This document shows positions 27,601 to 35,275 of a stretch of 64,000 nucleotides of DNA, one piece after another. The DNA comes from LMUY01 sp965199165 (GTDB lineage: Bacteria > Pseudomonadota > Alphaproteobacteria > Acetobacterales > Acetobacteraceae): NCBI GenBank assembly GCA_965199165.1, contig OZ240681.1:4526001-4590000 (forward strand), given 5' to 3'. Made by a program: the position numbers and the translations under genes. How positions within the stretch are numbered: position 1 is the stretch's first letter; every line of letters begins with the position of its first letter. The notes under the pieces were generated by a model. The model did no database searches and was not told the DNA's origin. It saw nothing but the letters and a program-made list of their open reading frames with translations.

Positions 27601-29033
27601 CGGTCCCGCCAGGTCGTCGCCAGGTCGCGCAACGCAGCCTCCGAGCGCGCGGACAGCAGCAGCGGCGTCTCGGACTCGGCCGGTCCGGGAACGGGATAGA
27701 GGTAGCGCGACCTGGCCGGCCGGGCGGACTCGAGCACCGCATGCGCGTTGGTGCCGCCGAAGCCGAACGAGTTCACGCCAGCCAGCAACCGCCCCTTCTT
27801 CATCGGCAGCGGCTTTTCCACCAGGGCGAGGTTCAGCTTGTCGAACGGGATGGCGGGGTTGGGTGTCTCGCAATGGAGCGATTGCGGGACCACGCCGTGG
27901 CGGAGCGCCACGACCACCTTCAGCAACCCGGCCAGCCCGCTCGCCGCTTCCAGGTGCCCGATATTCGTCTTCACCGACCCGATCGGCAGCGGCGACGAAC
28001 GGTGCCGCCCCAGCACCTCGCCCAGCGCCGCTGCCTCGATCGGGTCGCCCGCGGGAGTGCCCGTGCCGTGCGCCTCCACGTAGCTGAGGTCGCACGGATC
28101 GATCTCGAACCGCGAGTAGACGGCGCGCAACAGGTCGGCCTGCGCTGCCTTGTTCGGCAGCGAGAAGCCGGTGGTCCGGCCGTCCGAGTTCACGCCGGTG
28201 CCACGCACGATGGCGCGGATGGTGTCCCCCGCGGCCAGGGCGTCACGCAGCGGGCGCAGCACGATGACGGCACCCCCTTCCGAGCGCACGTAGCCATCCG
28301 CCCGGGCGTCGAACGCGTGGCACCGGCCGCGGGGCGACAGCATGGACGCGGCGGAGAAGCCGACGAAGCTGTGCGGCGCGAGCAGCAGGCTCACGCCGCC
28401 AACCATCGCCATCGGCACCTGGCCGATGCGGATGGCTTCACAGGCCTGGTGCAGCGCCACCAGTGAGGAGGAGCACGCCGTGTCCATCGTCAGGCTCGGG
28501 CCGCGCAGGTCGAACGCATAGGACACACGGTTTGCCAGCGAGCACAGCGTCGCCCCGGTCATGGCGTAGGCGTCCATGATGGACGGATCGCCCGTGTGCA
28601 GCGTCAGGTAGTCCCAGGACGACCCGCCGACATAGACCCCGACGGACTGGCCGGCCAGCCGTGCGCCGTCCAGCCCGGCATCCTCCACGGCCTCGTGTGC
28701 GAGCTCCAGCAGTAAGCGCTGCTGCGGGTCCATCTGGGCGGCTTCGCGCGGCGAGATGCCGAAGAATCCGGCGTCGAACGCACCCACCTTCCCCAGTGTC
28801 CCGGCCGCAAAGGTGTAGGTCTTGCCGCGGTGTCCGCGATCCGGGTGCAGGTAGCGGGCCTTGGTCCACCGGTCGTCCGGGATCTCCGTCACGGCATCGC
28901 GGCCGTCCAGCAGCAGTGCCTCGAACGCATCGAGGTCCGCAGCGCCCGGGAACCGACACGAGACGCCGATGATCGCAATGGGCTCGTCATGCCCACCGCC
29001 CGGAGTCTGCTCAACGGGCCCTGATCCGTCCAA
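21627..29033 (-). CDS. Highly reducing type I polyketide synthase, single module
   Basis: A 2468-residue megasynthase. KS about 16-440 (C187 in DTACSSS, H322, H360). AT about 540-850 (GHSVGE with S630; HAFH at 728-731 points to malonyl-CoA). DH about 900-1180 (H932 in HVVGGATVAP, D1097). A methyltransferase-like segment about 1345-1500 keeps a SAM loop (LQVGAGRGS) but lacks a convincing second motif. ER about 1735-2050 (HGGAGGVGLAA). KR about 2078-2260 (GGASGFG, S2211, Y2225, N2229; MDD at the LDD position suggests a B-type ketoreductase). ACP about 2350-2425 (S2385 in LGMDSL). No thioesterase follows. A single module with all reducing domains would work iteratively to a saturated chain. The start is TTG at 29033 with GGAG seven bases upstream; a stop precedes it. 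Confidence 0.95.
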   Translation of the reverse strand: MDGSGPVEQTPGGGHDEPIAIIGVSCRFPGAADLDAFEALLLDGRDAVTEIPDDRWTKARYLHPDRGHRGKTYTFAAGTLGKVGAFDAGFFGISPREAAQMDPQQRLLLELAHEAVEDAGLDGARLAGQSVGVYVGGSSWDYLTLHTGDPSIMDAYAMTGATLCSLANRVSYAFDLRGPSLTMDTACSSSLVALHQACEAIRIGQVPMAMVGGVSLLLAPHSFVGFSAASMLSPRGRCHAFDARADGYVRSEGGAVIVLRPLRDALAAGDTIRAIVRGTGVNSDGRTTGFSLPNKAAQADLLRAVYSRFEIDPCDLSYVEAHGTGTPAGDPIEAAALGEVLGRHRSSPLPIGSVKTNIGHLEAASGLAGLLKVVVALRHGVVPQSLHCETPNPAIPFDKLNLALVEKPLPMKKGRLLAGVNSFGFGGTNAHAVLESARPARSRYLYPVPGPAESETPLLLSARSEAALRDLATTWRDRLEAGNLDAALIRGAAVSREQHTHRLVVAGHSNAALAAALTDWLGGRGSHDVAAGSAVAGKVAFVFSGNGSQWAGMGLAASGHSASFRAALTEVDRTLLPMLGWSVLDRLAAADEAAMHDTSVAQPLLFATQVATVTALREAGVQADFFMGHSVGEVAAAWAAGSLCLEQACRVIAIRSQLQSRTAGHGRMGVLGLSPVRAAQLVEGTGVELAAYNASGAVTVAGSAEALAALAERAERERLPFTALDLDHAFHSAAMDPIEQPLLAQLADLGAPTCERGFISTVTGAAMPKGARLDGGYWWRNVRKSVRFAQAAATMVAQGARIFVEIGPQPVLQAYLHDALRQVDAAGRVVPTLTRRAPKGRDVIAVAAARCHVAGCDIRAAKVFAGPHRHHGLPAYPWQRDVHWLGRTAESTDVATLPLDHPLLGARGTAGPEVAEWTNHMGPSLQTWLADHVVGGATVAPAAALIEMALAAARARHPQAEAVELLGLEISRPLGFEAGMLRQVRLQILTVGTASRFEISSRPRLSDETWVLHASGRLGAAASATPLRADAPPAGAGRRMEGAELYVRTAALGLQYGPTFQTVAAVDTAEDDTRADVHLTAPTDGGAGMLLPPTLLDGAFQGLVALAVRLLPDGDGVLPWRFGRVRLLRAAGAVPVLARLHITRVGPRSVNADLRLLDEAGLVVAEALDCWFVRVALGGADRRDGRLFHTVEVASPDPRLAGLAGPMLPLALAAGLQAGGDAQHDSVLLADAFAASAANDAIRSLLPDPTVPFTAGSLVAGGSLAAGARPLFHRLMQWLEADGMAEAAGEGWRLLDADAPTADDILRTLVFDTPGTIADAALLAAAAATLAGDLRQAAGAQGAPAASLAEQFLHGSPAGEAAGHALIEAVRVLARAWPAGQPLRMLQVGAGRGSFSRLLLRQLASEGLTALHLEAATGPADQPALAGALAGFRNAKAVAWPAGHGSAEPGAFDVIIGFCPLSLGALQANDLPALLQHAPGGAVLLLEPAPNRSWSMLWPDAADRLRGGDDWCTTLGSAGGIDPQCGLVPGSWPANLIAVQGVAAKAAALPGGDAQRTIVLVGDPQDGLTDAIAGALEESVAVTRCALAGLPAVQAACASGDIALVLNETTAGVAEWLDQVARCARAMPAGARLTLVTRPDAATGALAAALTGLRRVMANEIPDVTCRLVRLDPAMPMEAAASRAAGELCRPDAEAEVAWSAQGRSVPRVRLGLPTREPAPGAAAAMRLAIGRPGMLDTLGWDRVAAPAAPAPGQVAIQVHAAGLNFRDVMWAMGLLPDEALLDGFAGPTLGLECAGIVSAVGADVTAFAPGDRVMAFAPASMGSHAVTEAHAVMRMPGHMGFAAAATVPVAFLTVAYSLGHLAQLQPGERVLVHGGAGGVGLAAIQYARLKGAVVFATAGSQPKRAMLRRLGVDAVLDSRSLQFADEVMRLTGGQGVDVVLNSVSGEAMELSLGLLRPFGRFLELGKRDFYGNTAVGLRPLRQNISYFGVDADQLPLRRPALAASLFAEVAGLMEEGALRPLPYRAFDASDASEAFRLMQASGHVGKIVLSVGQGAAAPVPRGAAAAAPAFAVEANRTYLVTGGASGFGLEAARWLAGQGARHLALLSRRGAETEDLPDTLEALRAAGVQVEAMKCDVADHDSLAAALDAVRAAMPPLAGVIHAAVAMDDALLSELDEDRFARALRPKLDGVGALDRLTRQDPIGMFVVFSSVTTVLGNPGQANYIAANAAAEAVVERRHREGLPALAVQWGPIGDAGYLVREPGVAKLLSRRLGGHFSTAADALAALPTLLAAGIPVVGLADVRWGTLAASLPLLRSPLFEELHGGVAEPAAEVDLRELLENSTPEAAQEKLSALLSEEVARIMKTSQASIEVHRPLAELGMDSLMAVELRLAVEQRFGLSIPVLALSDGASLWALAGRMARSIGVKDTADQPDKVAELAERINRFEPGADTGPVEQSFAAAAAVSP

Positions 29034-29391
29034 ATCTTAACTCCGTCCCACCAGCGTCGCCGGGTAGTATGACATGCCCTTGCGGCGCAAACGAAGCCGA
29101 TCGGCGCGCCGCAGGCATCGCCGTCCGCCTCCGCCTTTGGCACTATTGCACCGCGGCATCCAGATGCGGCATATCACTAAATGTGTCGATCTGCCCAAGC
29201 CGTTCGCGCTTTCGAAGCGTCTGTCGCTCCAGCGCAACTCCGGCAGGACCCCTCGGCATCGTATGCCGTCCCGGCCAGAGGGGTCGTCTTTCGCAGACCC
29301 GGTGCTTGATCGCGTGTTCAGGCCAGCTTCCTCATCCGTCGGCGGGGATCGCGGGACATTGATGCAAGCGGCAGGCCGCCCGGGTCGCGCC
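29034..29391. other. Divergent intergenic region of the PKS cluster
   Basis: About 360 bp separating the PKS (minus) from the reductase (plus), visibly less GC-rich than the flanking genes. It must contain the promoters for both arms, but no -35/-10 pair was convincing. The in-frame extension upstream of the reductase is not similar to known proteins. A TGGCAC...TTGCA near 29138 has the wrong spacing for a sigma-54 promoter. Confidence 0.5.
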
Positions 29392-30168
29392 ATGCCTCCG
29401 CGCGCCATCCTCGTCACCGGTGCATCGAGCGGGCTTGGTGCGGGATTGGCGCTCTCCTACGCTGCGCCGGGCATTTCGCTCTGGTTGACCGGCCGCGATG
29501 CCACGCGGTTGGACAGGACGGCGGCGCGCTGCCGGCAGGCGGGCGCCACGGTGGAGACCTCGCTCATCGACGTGGGCGATGCCGAGGCCCTGGGCCGCTG
29601 GGTCCTCGCCGCCGACGACGCCACCCCGCTGGACCTGGTCGCCGCCTGCGCGGGCGTGTCGGCGGGCCCGGCGCCGGACGGCACGCCGGAGGGCCTGGCG
29701 CTCGCGTCGCTGCAGGTGCGGACCAACCTCCTGGGCGTGATGAACACCGTGGAGCCCATGCTGGCACGCTTCCTCGCCCGCGGGGCAGGGCACGTCGCGG
29801 TGGTGTCCTCCGTGGCAGGGCTGCGCGGCCTGCCGTTCAGCCCGGGCTACAGCGCCAGCAAGGCCGGGGTCCGTGCGTATGGCGAAGGGCTGCGCGCCTT
29901 CCTGGCGCCGCGGGGCGTCGCCGTCAGCGTCATCGTGCCGGGCTTCTTCGACACGCCGATGACGGACCGCTTCATCGGCGACAAGCCCTTCCTGCTCTCG
30001 CTCGAGCGGACTGTGGCGATCGTCCGGCGCGGCTTGGACCGGCAGCGGCCGCGGATCGTCTTCCCGCGCCTGCTCGCCCTGGGGCTGGTGGCGGCCGATC
30101 TCCTGCCGGCCTGGGCGGGAGACCGAATCCTGCGCGGCGTCCACTTCCACATCATCCCTGGCCGGTAA
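29392..30168 (+). CDS. Short-chain dehydrogenase resembling 3-ketosphinganine reductases
   Basis: A 258-residue classical SDR. The cofactor motif TGASSGLGAGLA, the CAGVSAG segment, and the catalytic S-Y-K set in VVSSVAGLRG and GYSASKAG are intact. The C-terminal part, with VSVIVPGFFDTPM followed by a hydrophobic LLALGLVAADLLPAW tail, resembles membrane-associated reductases such as 3-ketodihydrosphingosine reductase and FabG-like YqjQ/DltE proteins. Opposite the PKS and oxoamine synthase, it is the natural candidate to reduce the amino ketone to an amino alcohol. An alternative ATG lies at 29362. The next gene starts one base after its stop. Confidence 0.82.
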   Translation: MPPRAILVTGASSGLGAGLALSYAAPGISLWLTGRDATRLDRTAARCRQAGATVETSLIDVGDAEALGRWVLAADDATPLDLVAACAGVSAGPAPDGTPEGLALASLQVRTNLLGVMNTVEPMLARFLARGAGHVAVVSSVAGLRGLPFSPGYSASKAGVRAYGEGLRAFLAPRGVAVSVIVPGFFDTPMTDRFIGDKPFLLSLERTVAIVRRGLDRQRPRIVFPRLLALGLVAADLLPAWAGDRILRGVHFHIIPGR

Positions 30169-30169
30169 G

Positions 30170-31717
30170 GTGTTGGTCCGCCTCGTCGGCGGCCTGGCGC
30201 TTTGCCTGGCCACCTGGTCGCTCGTGCTGCGGCGGGGGGCTGGCGCCAGGCCCCTGTGGCAGATGCCGGCGCTCGCCGCAGGTCTGGACGTGTCGCCAAT
30301 CCTGCTCGGCTTCGGCGCCTGCCTGGGCGCCACGGCCCGGCCGTTGCTCGCCGGGCTGGTGATCGCAGCCTTGGCGGCCGGGCTGTCAGTGGCGGACCGG
30401 GTGAAGCGGATCGTGCTGGACGAGCCGGTGGTGTTCGCGGACCGGGCCGAGCTGCTGGAGGTGTTTCGGCACCCCAGCCTCTACCTGCCCTTCGCTGGTT
30501 CGGCCTGGGTGCTCGTCGCGGCCGGGATCGGCCTTGCAGCCATCGGCCTGCTGCTGGCCTGGGCGGAGCCGCCGCTGTGGTCGCGTTCGATACCGGCCGC
30601 CGCCGCAGAGGCGATCGTGTGCGCCGGCCTGGCCTATGGCTGCTTCGCCGTGCCGGCCGGTACGCCAGCGCTGCTGCGCCGGCTCGCAGCCCTCTACACC
30701 AGCCGGCTGCCCGTGTCCCGCGACCCGGCGCAGGACACGGCGGCGCTCGGGCCACTCGCCTGCCTCGCCATCCACGCCACGCTTGCGGCGGCCGAGCGGC
30801 CTGGGCGCCGTTCGACCGCCGTCACGGCGGCATCGCCCATGACCGTCCCGCGTGCCGGCCCGATCGTGCTGGTCCAGGCCGAGTCGTTCTTCGATCCGGC
30901 GCGGCTCCACCCCGCCCTGGCGGGCATGCTGCCGCATTCCGAGGCGCTGGCCGCGGCGGCCGTCCAGCGTGGACGCCTTGCCGTTCCGGCCTGGGGCGCC
31001 AACACGGTGCGCTCGGAATTCGCCGTGTTGACCGGGATCGACGCGGCGACGCTGGGGCTCGACCGCTTCAACCCGTACGAAGCCTTCGCCCAGGCCAAGA
31101 CGCCGGTGCTGCCGTCCCTGGCGCGCGCCGCCAAAGCGTCCGGCTACCGCACCGTCTTCGTCCACCCGTTCGACCTCCGGTTCTACGGCCGCAGCCGCGT
31201 GCTGCCCCTGCTCGGGTTCGACGAGCTGGTCGGGCCGGAAGCCTTCGCCGCAGCGCCCCGGCGCGGCTGGTGGGTGGCGGACGAGGCGCTTGCCGAGGTC
31301 GTGGCAGCCGTGCTGCGCCGATCGGGGCCCCAGGTGTTCGTCTTCGTGGCCACGATGGAGGCGCACGGCCCCTGGGGCGCGGCGAAGCCCGGCGCGTGCG
31401 TGACGCTGCCCACGCCCCTGCTCGGCATCCCCGAGGCGGATCAGGTGGCGCAATGGCTCTGGCACCTCCAGGGCACCGACCGCATGCTCCAGCGCCTGTC
31501 CGAGATCGTGGCGGTGCCTGGCGGCGACGGCTGGCTGGCCGTATACGGCGATCACCAGCCGAGCCTGCCGGGCGCGTTCGCGGCGCTTGGCTGCACCGAC
31601 CAGCGCAGCGACTATTTCATCTGGCGCAGTGCCCTGCCGGCTTCGCCCACGGTCCACGACCTCGCAGCCGAGTCGCTCGGCGCTGCGTTGGCGACCGCAC
31701 TGGCCGCAACCTCATGA
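30170..31717 (+). CDS. Membrane-anchored LTA-synthase-like sulfatase-superfamily transferase
   Basis: A 515-residue protein with four or five N-terminal transmembrane helices (residues about 1-170) and a C-terminal alkaline-phosphatase-superfamily domain like lipoteichoic acid synthases and the phosphoglycerol/phosphoethanolamine transferases OpgB and EptA. Active-site marks are AESFFD (metal), the nucleophile threonine in NTVRSEFAVLTG, MEAHGPW and YGDHQP. Such enzymes move a phospho head group from a phospholipid to an acceptor on the periplasmic face. GTG at 30170 follows the reductase stop by one base, so the two are tightly coupled. It could add a phospho head group to the PKS-derived lipid; the donor is unknown. 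Confidence 0.8.
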   Translation: MLVRLVGGLALCLATWSLVLRRGAGARPLWQMPALAAGLDVSPILLGFGACLGATARPLLAGLVIAALAAGLSVADRVKRIVLDEPVVFADRAELLEVFRHPSLYLPFAGSAWVLVAAGIGLAAIGLLLAWAEPPLWSRSIPAAAAEAIVCAGLAYGCFAVPAGTPALLRRLAALYTSRLPVSRDPAQDTAALGPLACLAIHATLAAAERPGRRSTAVTAASPMTVPRAGPIVLVQAESFFDPARLHPALAGMLPHSEALAAAAVQRGRLAVPAWGANTVRSEFAVLTGIDAATLGLDRFNPYEAFAQAKTPVLPSLARAAKASGYRTVFVHPFDLRFYGRSRVLPLLGFDELVGPEAFAAAPRRGWWVADEALAEVVAAVLRRSGPQVFVFVATMEAHGPWGAAKPGACVTLPTPLLGIPEADQVAQWLWHLQGTDRMLQRLSEIVAVPGGDGWLAVYGDHQPSLPGAFAALGCTDQRSDYFIWRSALPASPTVHDLAAESLGAALATALAATS

Positions 31718-31727
31718 AGGAACCACC

Positions 31728-32114
31728 ATGACGATCGAACTGACGATGCTGGCCTGGTCCATCGTCCTGGGCCTGGTGCATGCGGTCGGCACCGGCCAGG
31801 CCGCCACCATCCAGCACGGCCTGCAGTATGGCATTGGCCCGCGCGACGAGCAGAAGCCGCTGACCGGCATTCCCGGCCGCATCTCCCGCGCCTTCGCCAA
31901 CTACATGCAGACCTTCCCGTTCTTCGCCGCCGCCGTGCTGATCGCGCACGTCGCCGGCCGGCATGGCTGGCTCACGTGGTGGGGCGTGCAGCTCTATTTC
32001 TGGGCACGGCTGGTCTACGTGCCGCTCTACGCCTTCGCCGTGCCGGTGCTGCGGTCCGTCGCCTTCGTGGTCGCGGTGGTCGGCATCGCCATGCTGCTGG
32101 TGGCGCTGACGTAG
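31728..32114 (+). CDS. MAPEG family membrane protein
   Basis: A 128-residue protein with four transmembrane helices matching bacterial MAPEG proteins: LGLVHAVGTGQAATIQHGLQ at the N-terminus, a helix pair around FANYMQTFPFFAAAVLIAHV, and a LYFWARLVYVPLYAF segment with the conserved arginine. The family includes microsomal glutathione transferases and uncharacterised lipid-modifying proteins. An AAGGA site precedes the ATG by about 9 bases. It follows the LTA-synthase-like gene by 10 bp and may be part of the lipid operon. Confidence 0.85.
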   Translation: MTIELTMLAWSIVLGLVHAVGTGQAATIQHGLQYGIGPRDEQKPLTGIPGRISRAFANYMQTFPFFAAAVLIAHVAGRHGWLTWWGVQLYFWARLVYVPLYAFAVPVLRSVAFVVAVVGIAMLLVALT

Positions 32115-32831
32115 CTAACCCGCCAGCCAGCCGCCATCCACCGGCAGCTCGATACCGGTGACGAACCCGCTCGCATCGCTGGCCAGGTGCAGGACGGACT
32201 GCGCCACCTCCTCCGCGCGGCCCCACCGTGCCATGGGATGGCGCGCCAGCGAGGCGGCGCGGGCGGCGGCTGGGTCGCTGGCCCGAGCCATGGAGCGGGC
32301 CAGCAGCGGCGTGTCGATGGCGCCCGGCAGCACCGCGTTGCAGCGGATGCCCGCCGTCGCATAATCCAGCGCCACCGCCTTGGTCAGCGCCACCACCGCA
32401 CCCTTGGACGTGACGTAGGCGGCGTTGTTGCGACCGCCGGCCCGGGCGAGCTGGCTGGCGACCGTCACGATGCTGCCCTGCCCGGCCGCGAGCATCGGGC
32501 GCAGGCAGGCGCGGATCCACACGAACGTGCCGGTCACGTTGACGGCCATGACGGCCTCCCAGTCCGCCATCGCGGTCTCGCCCGCGGGCTTGCCGCGGGA
32601 GATGCCGGCGGCGGTCACCAGCACGTCCACCCGGCCGAGCGAGGCCACCGCCCCCTCCGCCGCCGCCGCATCCGTCACGTCGGCGAGCAAGGTCTGGCAG
32701 CCTTCGGGTGCGCCGGGCTGCACGTCCACCGCCAGCACCGCCGCGCCCTCCGCCAGCAGCAGCGCCGCCGTGGCACAGCCGATGCCGGAGGCCGCCCCGG
32801 TGACGATGGCCGTCTTGCCCTTCATCCGCAT
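32115..32831 (-). CDS. SDR family oxidoreductase
   Basis: A 238-residue classical short-chain dehydrogenase. Cofactor loop TGAASGIGCA, NVTG helix, catalytic serine in TVASQLARAGG, and Y/K in YVTSKGAVVALTKAVA are present. The C-terminal FVTGIELPVDGGWLAG is the usual family end. It is convergent with the MAPEG gene, with no spacer, and divergent from the deacetylase gene. The substrate is unknown. It is not obviously part of the PKS cluster, being on the other strand. Confidence 0.88.
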   Translation of the reverse strand: MRMKGKTAIVTGAASGIGCATAALLLAEGAAVLAVDVQPGAPEGCQTLLADVTDAAAAEGAVASLGRVDVLVTAAGISRGKPAGETAMADWEAVMAVNVTGTFVWIRACLRPMLAAGQGSIVTVASQLARAGGRNNAAYVTSKGAVVALTKAVALDYATAGIRCNAVLPGAIDTPLLARSMARASDPAAARAASLARHPMARWGRAEEVAQSVLHLASDASGFVTGIELPVDGGWLAG

Positions 32832-32866
32832 CCGCGCCTTCCTTCCCGCCGCATCGAGGTGATCCC

Positions 32867-33757
32867 ATGACCGAACGCGACTTCGTTGGCTACGGCGCCT
32901 CCCCGCCCGACCCGCGCTGGCCCGGCGGCGCGCGGCTCGCGCTCAACATCGTGCTGAACTACGAGGAGGGCAGCGAGCCCTCCTTCCCCGACGGCGACGG
33001 CGTCACCGAGGCCGGGTTGACGGATGGCGGCCGCGGCGGACCGGCGCGCGACCTGGCGGCGGAAAGCATGTTCGAGTACGGCAGCCGCGTCGGCGTGTGG
33101 CGGCTGTTGCGCATCCTGCGCGCCCGCCGCGCCGCTGCCACCGTGTTCGGCTGCGCCCTGGCGCTGGAGCGCAACCCCGCAGTCACCGCCGCGATCGCCG
33201 AGGCCGGGTTTGACGTCTGCTGCCACGGCAACCGCTGGGTCGACCATCAAGCCATGCCGGAGCCGACCGAGCGGGCGGAGATCGCGCAGGCCGTGGCGAC
33301 GCTCACCCGCCTGCTCGGCACCCCACCGGCCGGATGGTATTGCCGCTACGGCCCCAGCCTCCACACGCGGCGCCTGCTGGTCGAGCATGGCGGCTTCCTG
33401 TACGACTCGGACGCCTACAACGACGAGCTGCCGTATTGGCGCAGCGTCGCCGGGCGGCCGCATCTGGTGGTGCCCTACACGCTGGTGAACAACGATGCGC
33501 GGTTCATCCGCAGCAGCTTCACCACGGCGGCCAGCTTCTTCGAATACCTGCGCGACGCGGCGGATATGCTGCTGCGGGAGGATCGTGGCGCGATGATGTC
33601 GGTCGGGCTGCATATGCGCCTGGCCGGGCATCCCGGGCGCGCCGTGGCGCTGGAACGATTCTTGGATTGGGTGCAGGCACGACCGGAGATCTGGCTGTGC
33701 CACCGCGTCGACATCGCCCGGCACTGGATCGCCACCCATCCCTGCGAAGGAGCCTGA
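32867..33757 (+). CDS. Polysaccharide-deacetylase-family protein, PuuE-like (allantoinase type)
   Basis: A 296-residue protein of the NodB-fold carbohydrate esterase family. The start FVGYGASPPDPRWPGGARLA and the block LNYEEGSEPSFPDGD are typical of PuuE, the cofactor-independent allantoinase, and its relatives. HGNRWVDHQ and GWYCRYGPS supply the metal-like and catalytic motifs. A strong GAGGTGATC ribosome-binding site precedes the ATG. The next three genes form an amino-acid-type ABC transporter, so a role in uptake and hydrolysis of a nitrogen compound is likely. Confidence 0.85.
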   Translation: MTERDFVGYGASPPDPRWPGGARLALNIVLNYEEGSEPSFPDGDGVTEAGLTDGGRGGPARDLAAESMFEYGSRVGVWRLLRILRARRAAATVFGCALALERNPAVTAAIAEAGFDVCCHGNRWVDHQAMPEPTERAEIAQAVATLTRLLGTPPAGWYCRYGPSLHTRRLLVEHGGFLYDSDAYNDELPYWRSVAGRPHLVVPYTLVNNDARFIRSSFTTAASFFEYLRDAADMLLREDRGAMMSVGLHMRLAGHPGRAVALERFLDWVQARPEIWLCHRVDIARHWIATHPCEGA

Positions 33758-33762
33758 CCGCC

Positions 33763-34602
33763 ATGCGCCGCCTGCTGCTGTGCCTCTCCCTGCTCGCCCC
33801 CCTGCCCGCCCTGGCGCAGGCGGACCACCCGGCGGACCAGCCCATCGTCATGGGCTCGGATTTCGGCCTGGCGCCCTGGATGGTGCGCGGGCCGAACGGG
33901 CCGGAGGGGTTCGGCGCCGACCTGGCGAACGAGATCGCCCGCCGCCTGCACCGCCCCGGCGCGCAGATCGAGGACGTGAACTTCTCCAACCTGTTCGCGG
34001 CGTTGTTCGCCAAGCGGATCGAGTTCACGGTCAACCCGCTGAACATCACTCCCGAACGTGCCGAGCGCATGCTGTTCACCGAGCCGTTCTTCGCCACCGG
34101 CAACGGCTTCCTGATCCGCGCCGGCGACACGATGACGGGCTTCGAGGACCTGAAGGGCAAGGTGCTGGCGGTGAACCGGGGCACCATCTCCGACACCTGG
34201 GCGACGGAGAACGCGACGAAATACGGCTTCGAGATCCAGCGCTACGAGACCTTCCCGGACTCGGTGCAGGCCGTGCTCACCCGCCGCGCCTTCACCGCGC
34301 TGAACGAGATCCCCACCACCGTCTACGCCGCGAGCCGCAACAAGGCGGTGAAGGTCGGGTTCAAGGACCTGAACGGCCGCAACTTCGGCATCGCCTTCCG
34401 CCTGGAGGACGCCGACTACCGCGACAAGGTGGAGATGGCGCTGGAGTGCATGAAGGCGGACGGCACGCTGCACAAGCTCTACGTCAAGTGGTACGGGGAG
34501 GAGCCGACGCCCGGCAGTGCGCTGGATACGGTGTATCCCGGCTACGGCGCACCGGGCTTCGCCCATTACGACCCGGCGCCGCACCAGCCCGCCTGCGGCT
34601 GA
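33763..34602 (+). CDS. Amino-acid-type ABC transporter substrate-binding protein
   Basis: A 279-residue periplasmic binding protein of family 3. The signal peptide LLLCLSLLAPLPALAQA is cleaved before DHPADQP. The body has the family pattern FGADLANEIARRL, FTEPFFATGNGF and DLKGKVLAVNRGT. The start at 33763 has a GAAGGAG site upstream and lies 5 bp after the deacetylase stop. It supplies the two permeases downstream. No ATPase gene follows, so an ATPase encoded elsewhere must complete the system. Confidence 0.9.
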   Translation: MRRLLLCLSLLAPLPALAQADHPADQPIVMGSDFGLAPWMVRGPNGPEGFGADLANEIARRLHRPGAQIEDVNFSNLFAALFAKRIEFTVNPLNITPERAERMLFTEPFFATGNGFLIRAGDTMTGFEDLKGKVLAVNRGTISDTWATENATKYGFEIQRYETFPDSVQAVLTRRAFTALNEIPTTVYAASRNKAVKVGFKDLNGRNFGIAFRLEDADYRDKVEMALECMKADGTLHKLYVKWYGEEPTPGSALDTVYPGYGAPGFAHYDPAPHQPACG

Positions 34603-34606
34603 GCGG

Positions 34607-35275
34607 ATGCACCGCCTGGTCGACACGTTCGGCAACTGGGCGGTGTTGCGGGCTGCCGGCCCGGCGGTGTTCGGGGGCCTGTGGGTGACGGTGCAGGTCG
34701 CCGGGCTGACGGTGCTGGCGGGCGTGGGCGCGGGCTTCGTGTTGGGCGTCCTGCGCTGCCTGCACTGGCGCGTCTTGGACGGGCTGATCGTCGCCTGGAT
34801 CGACGTCTTCCGCTCGCTGCCGCAACTCGTGGTCATCATCGTGGCGTATTTCGCCCTACCCTACGCAGGCATCGCACTGTCGCCGTTCGCCGCCACGGTG
34901 CTGGCGCTCGGCTGCGTGCTGTCGGCCTTCTCGGCGGAAATCGTATGGGCGGCGATCGGTGCCGTGCCGCCGGGGCAATGGGATGCGGCGCGCTCGCTGG
35001 GGCTGCGGGGGCCGCGCATCCTCCGGTCCGTGGTGCTGCCGCAGGCGGTGCGGCTGGCGACGCCGCTGCTGACCAACCGGGCCATCGCGGTGGCGAAGGG
35101 CACGGCGCTGGGTGCGGCGGTGTCGCTGCCGGAGCTGCTGGGGGACGCGCAGAGCGCCACCGCCATCGCCGCCAACCCCTCCCCGCTGACCTTGGCGGGC
35201 GTGCTGTATCTCGGTCTGTTCCTGCCGCTGGTCGTGGCCAGCCGCTGGCTGGAGCGGAGCAGCGCCCGGGCGTGA
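34607..35275 (+). CDS. Amino-acid-type ABC transporter permease
   Basis: A 222-residue permease of the HisM/GlnP type with about five helices. Conserved marks are TVQVAGLTVLAG in the first helix, DVFRSLPQLVVII, and the EAA loop GQWDAARSLGLRGPRILRSV. The ATG at 34607 follows the binding-protein stop by 4 bp. It pairs with the next permease as a heterodimer. Confidence 0.9.
   Translation: MHRLVDTFGNWAVLRAAGPAVFGGLWVTVQVAGLTVLAGVGAGFVLGVLRCLHWRVLDGLIVAWIDVFRSLPQLVVIIVAYFALPYAGIALSPFAATVLALGCVLSAFSAEIVWAAIGAVPPGQWDAARSLGLRGPRILRSVVLPQAVRLATPLLTNRAIAVAKGTALGAAVSLPELLGDAQSATAIAANPSPLTLAGVLYLGLFLPLVVASRWLERSSARA

Noticed and set aside
29138..29150. Possible sigma-54 promoter TGGCAC...TTGCA in the PKS divergent region
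   Set aside because: Only two bases separate the elements, whereas the -24/-12 arrangement needs about five. It cannot be a functional site of that class.
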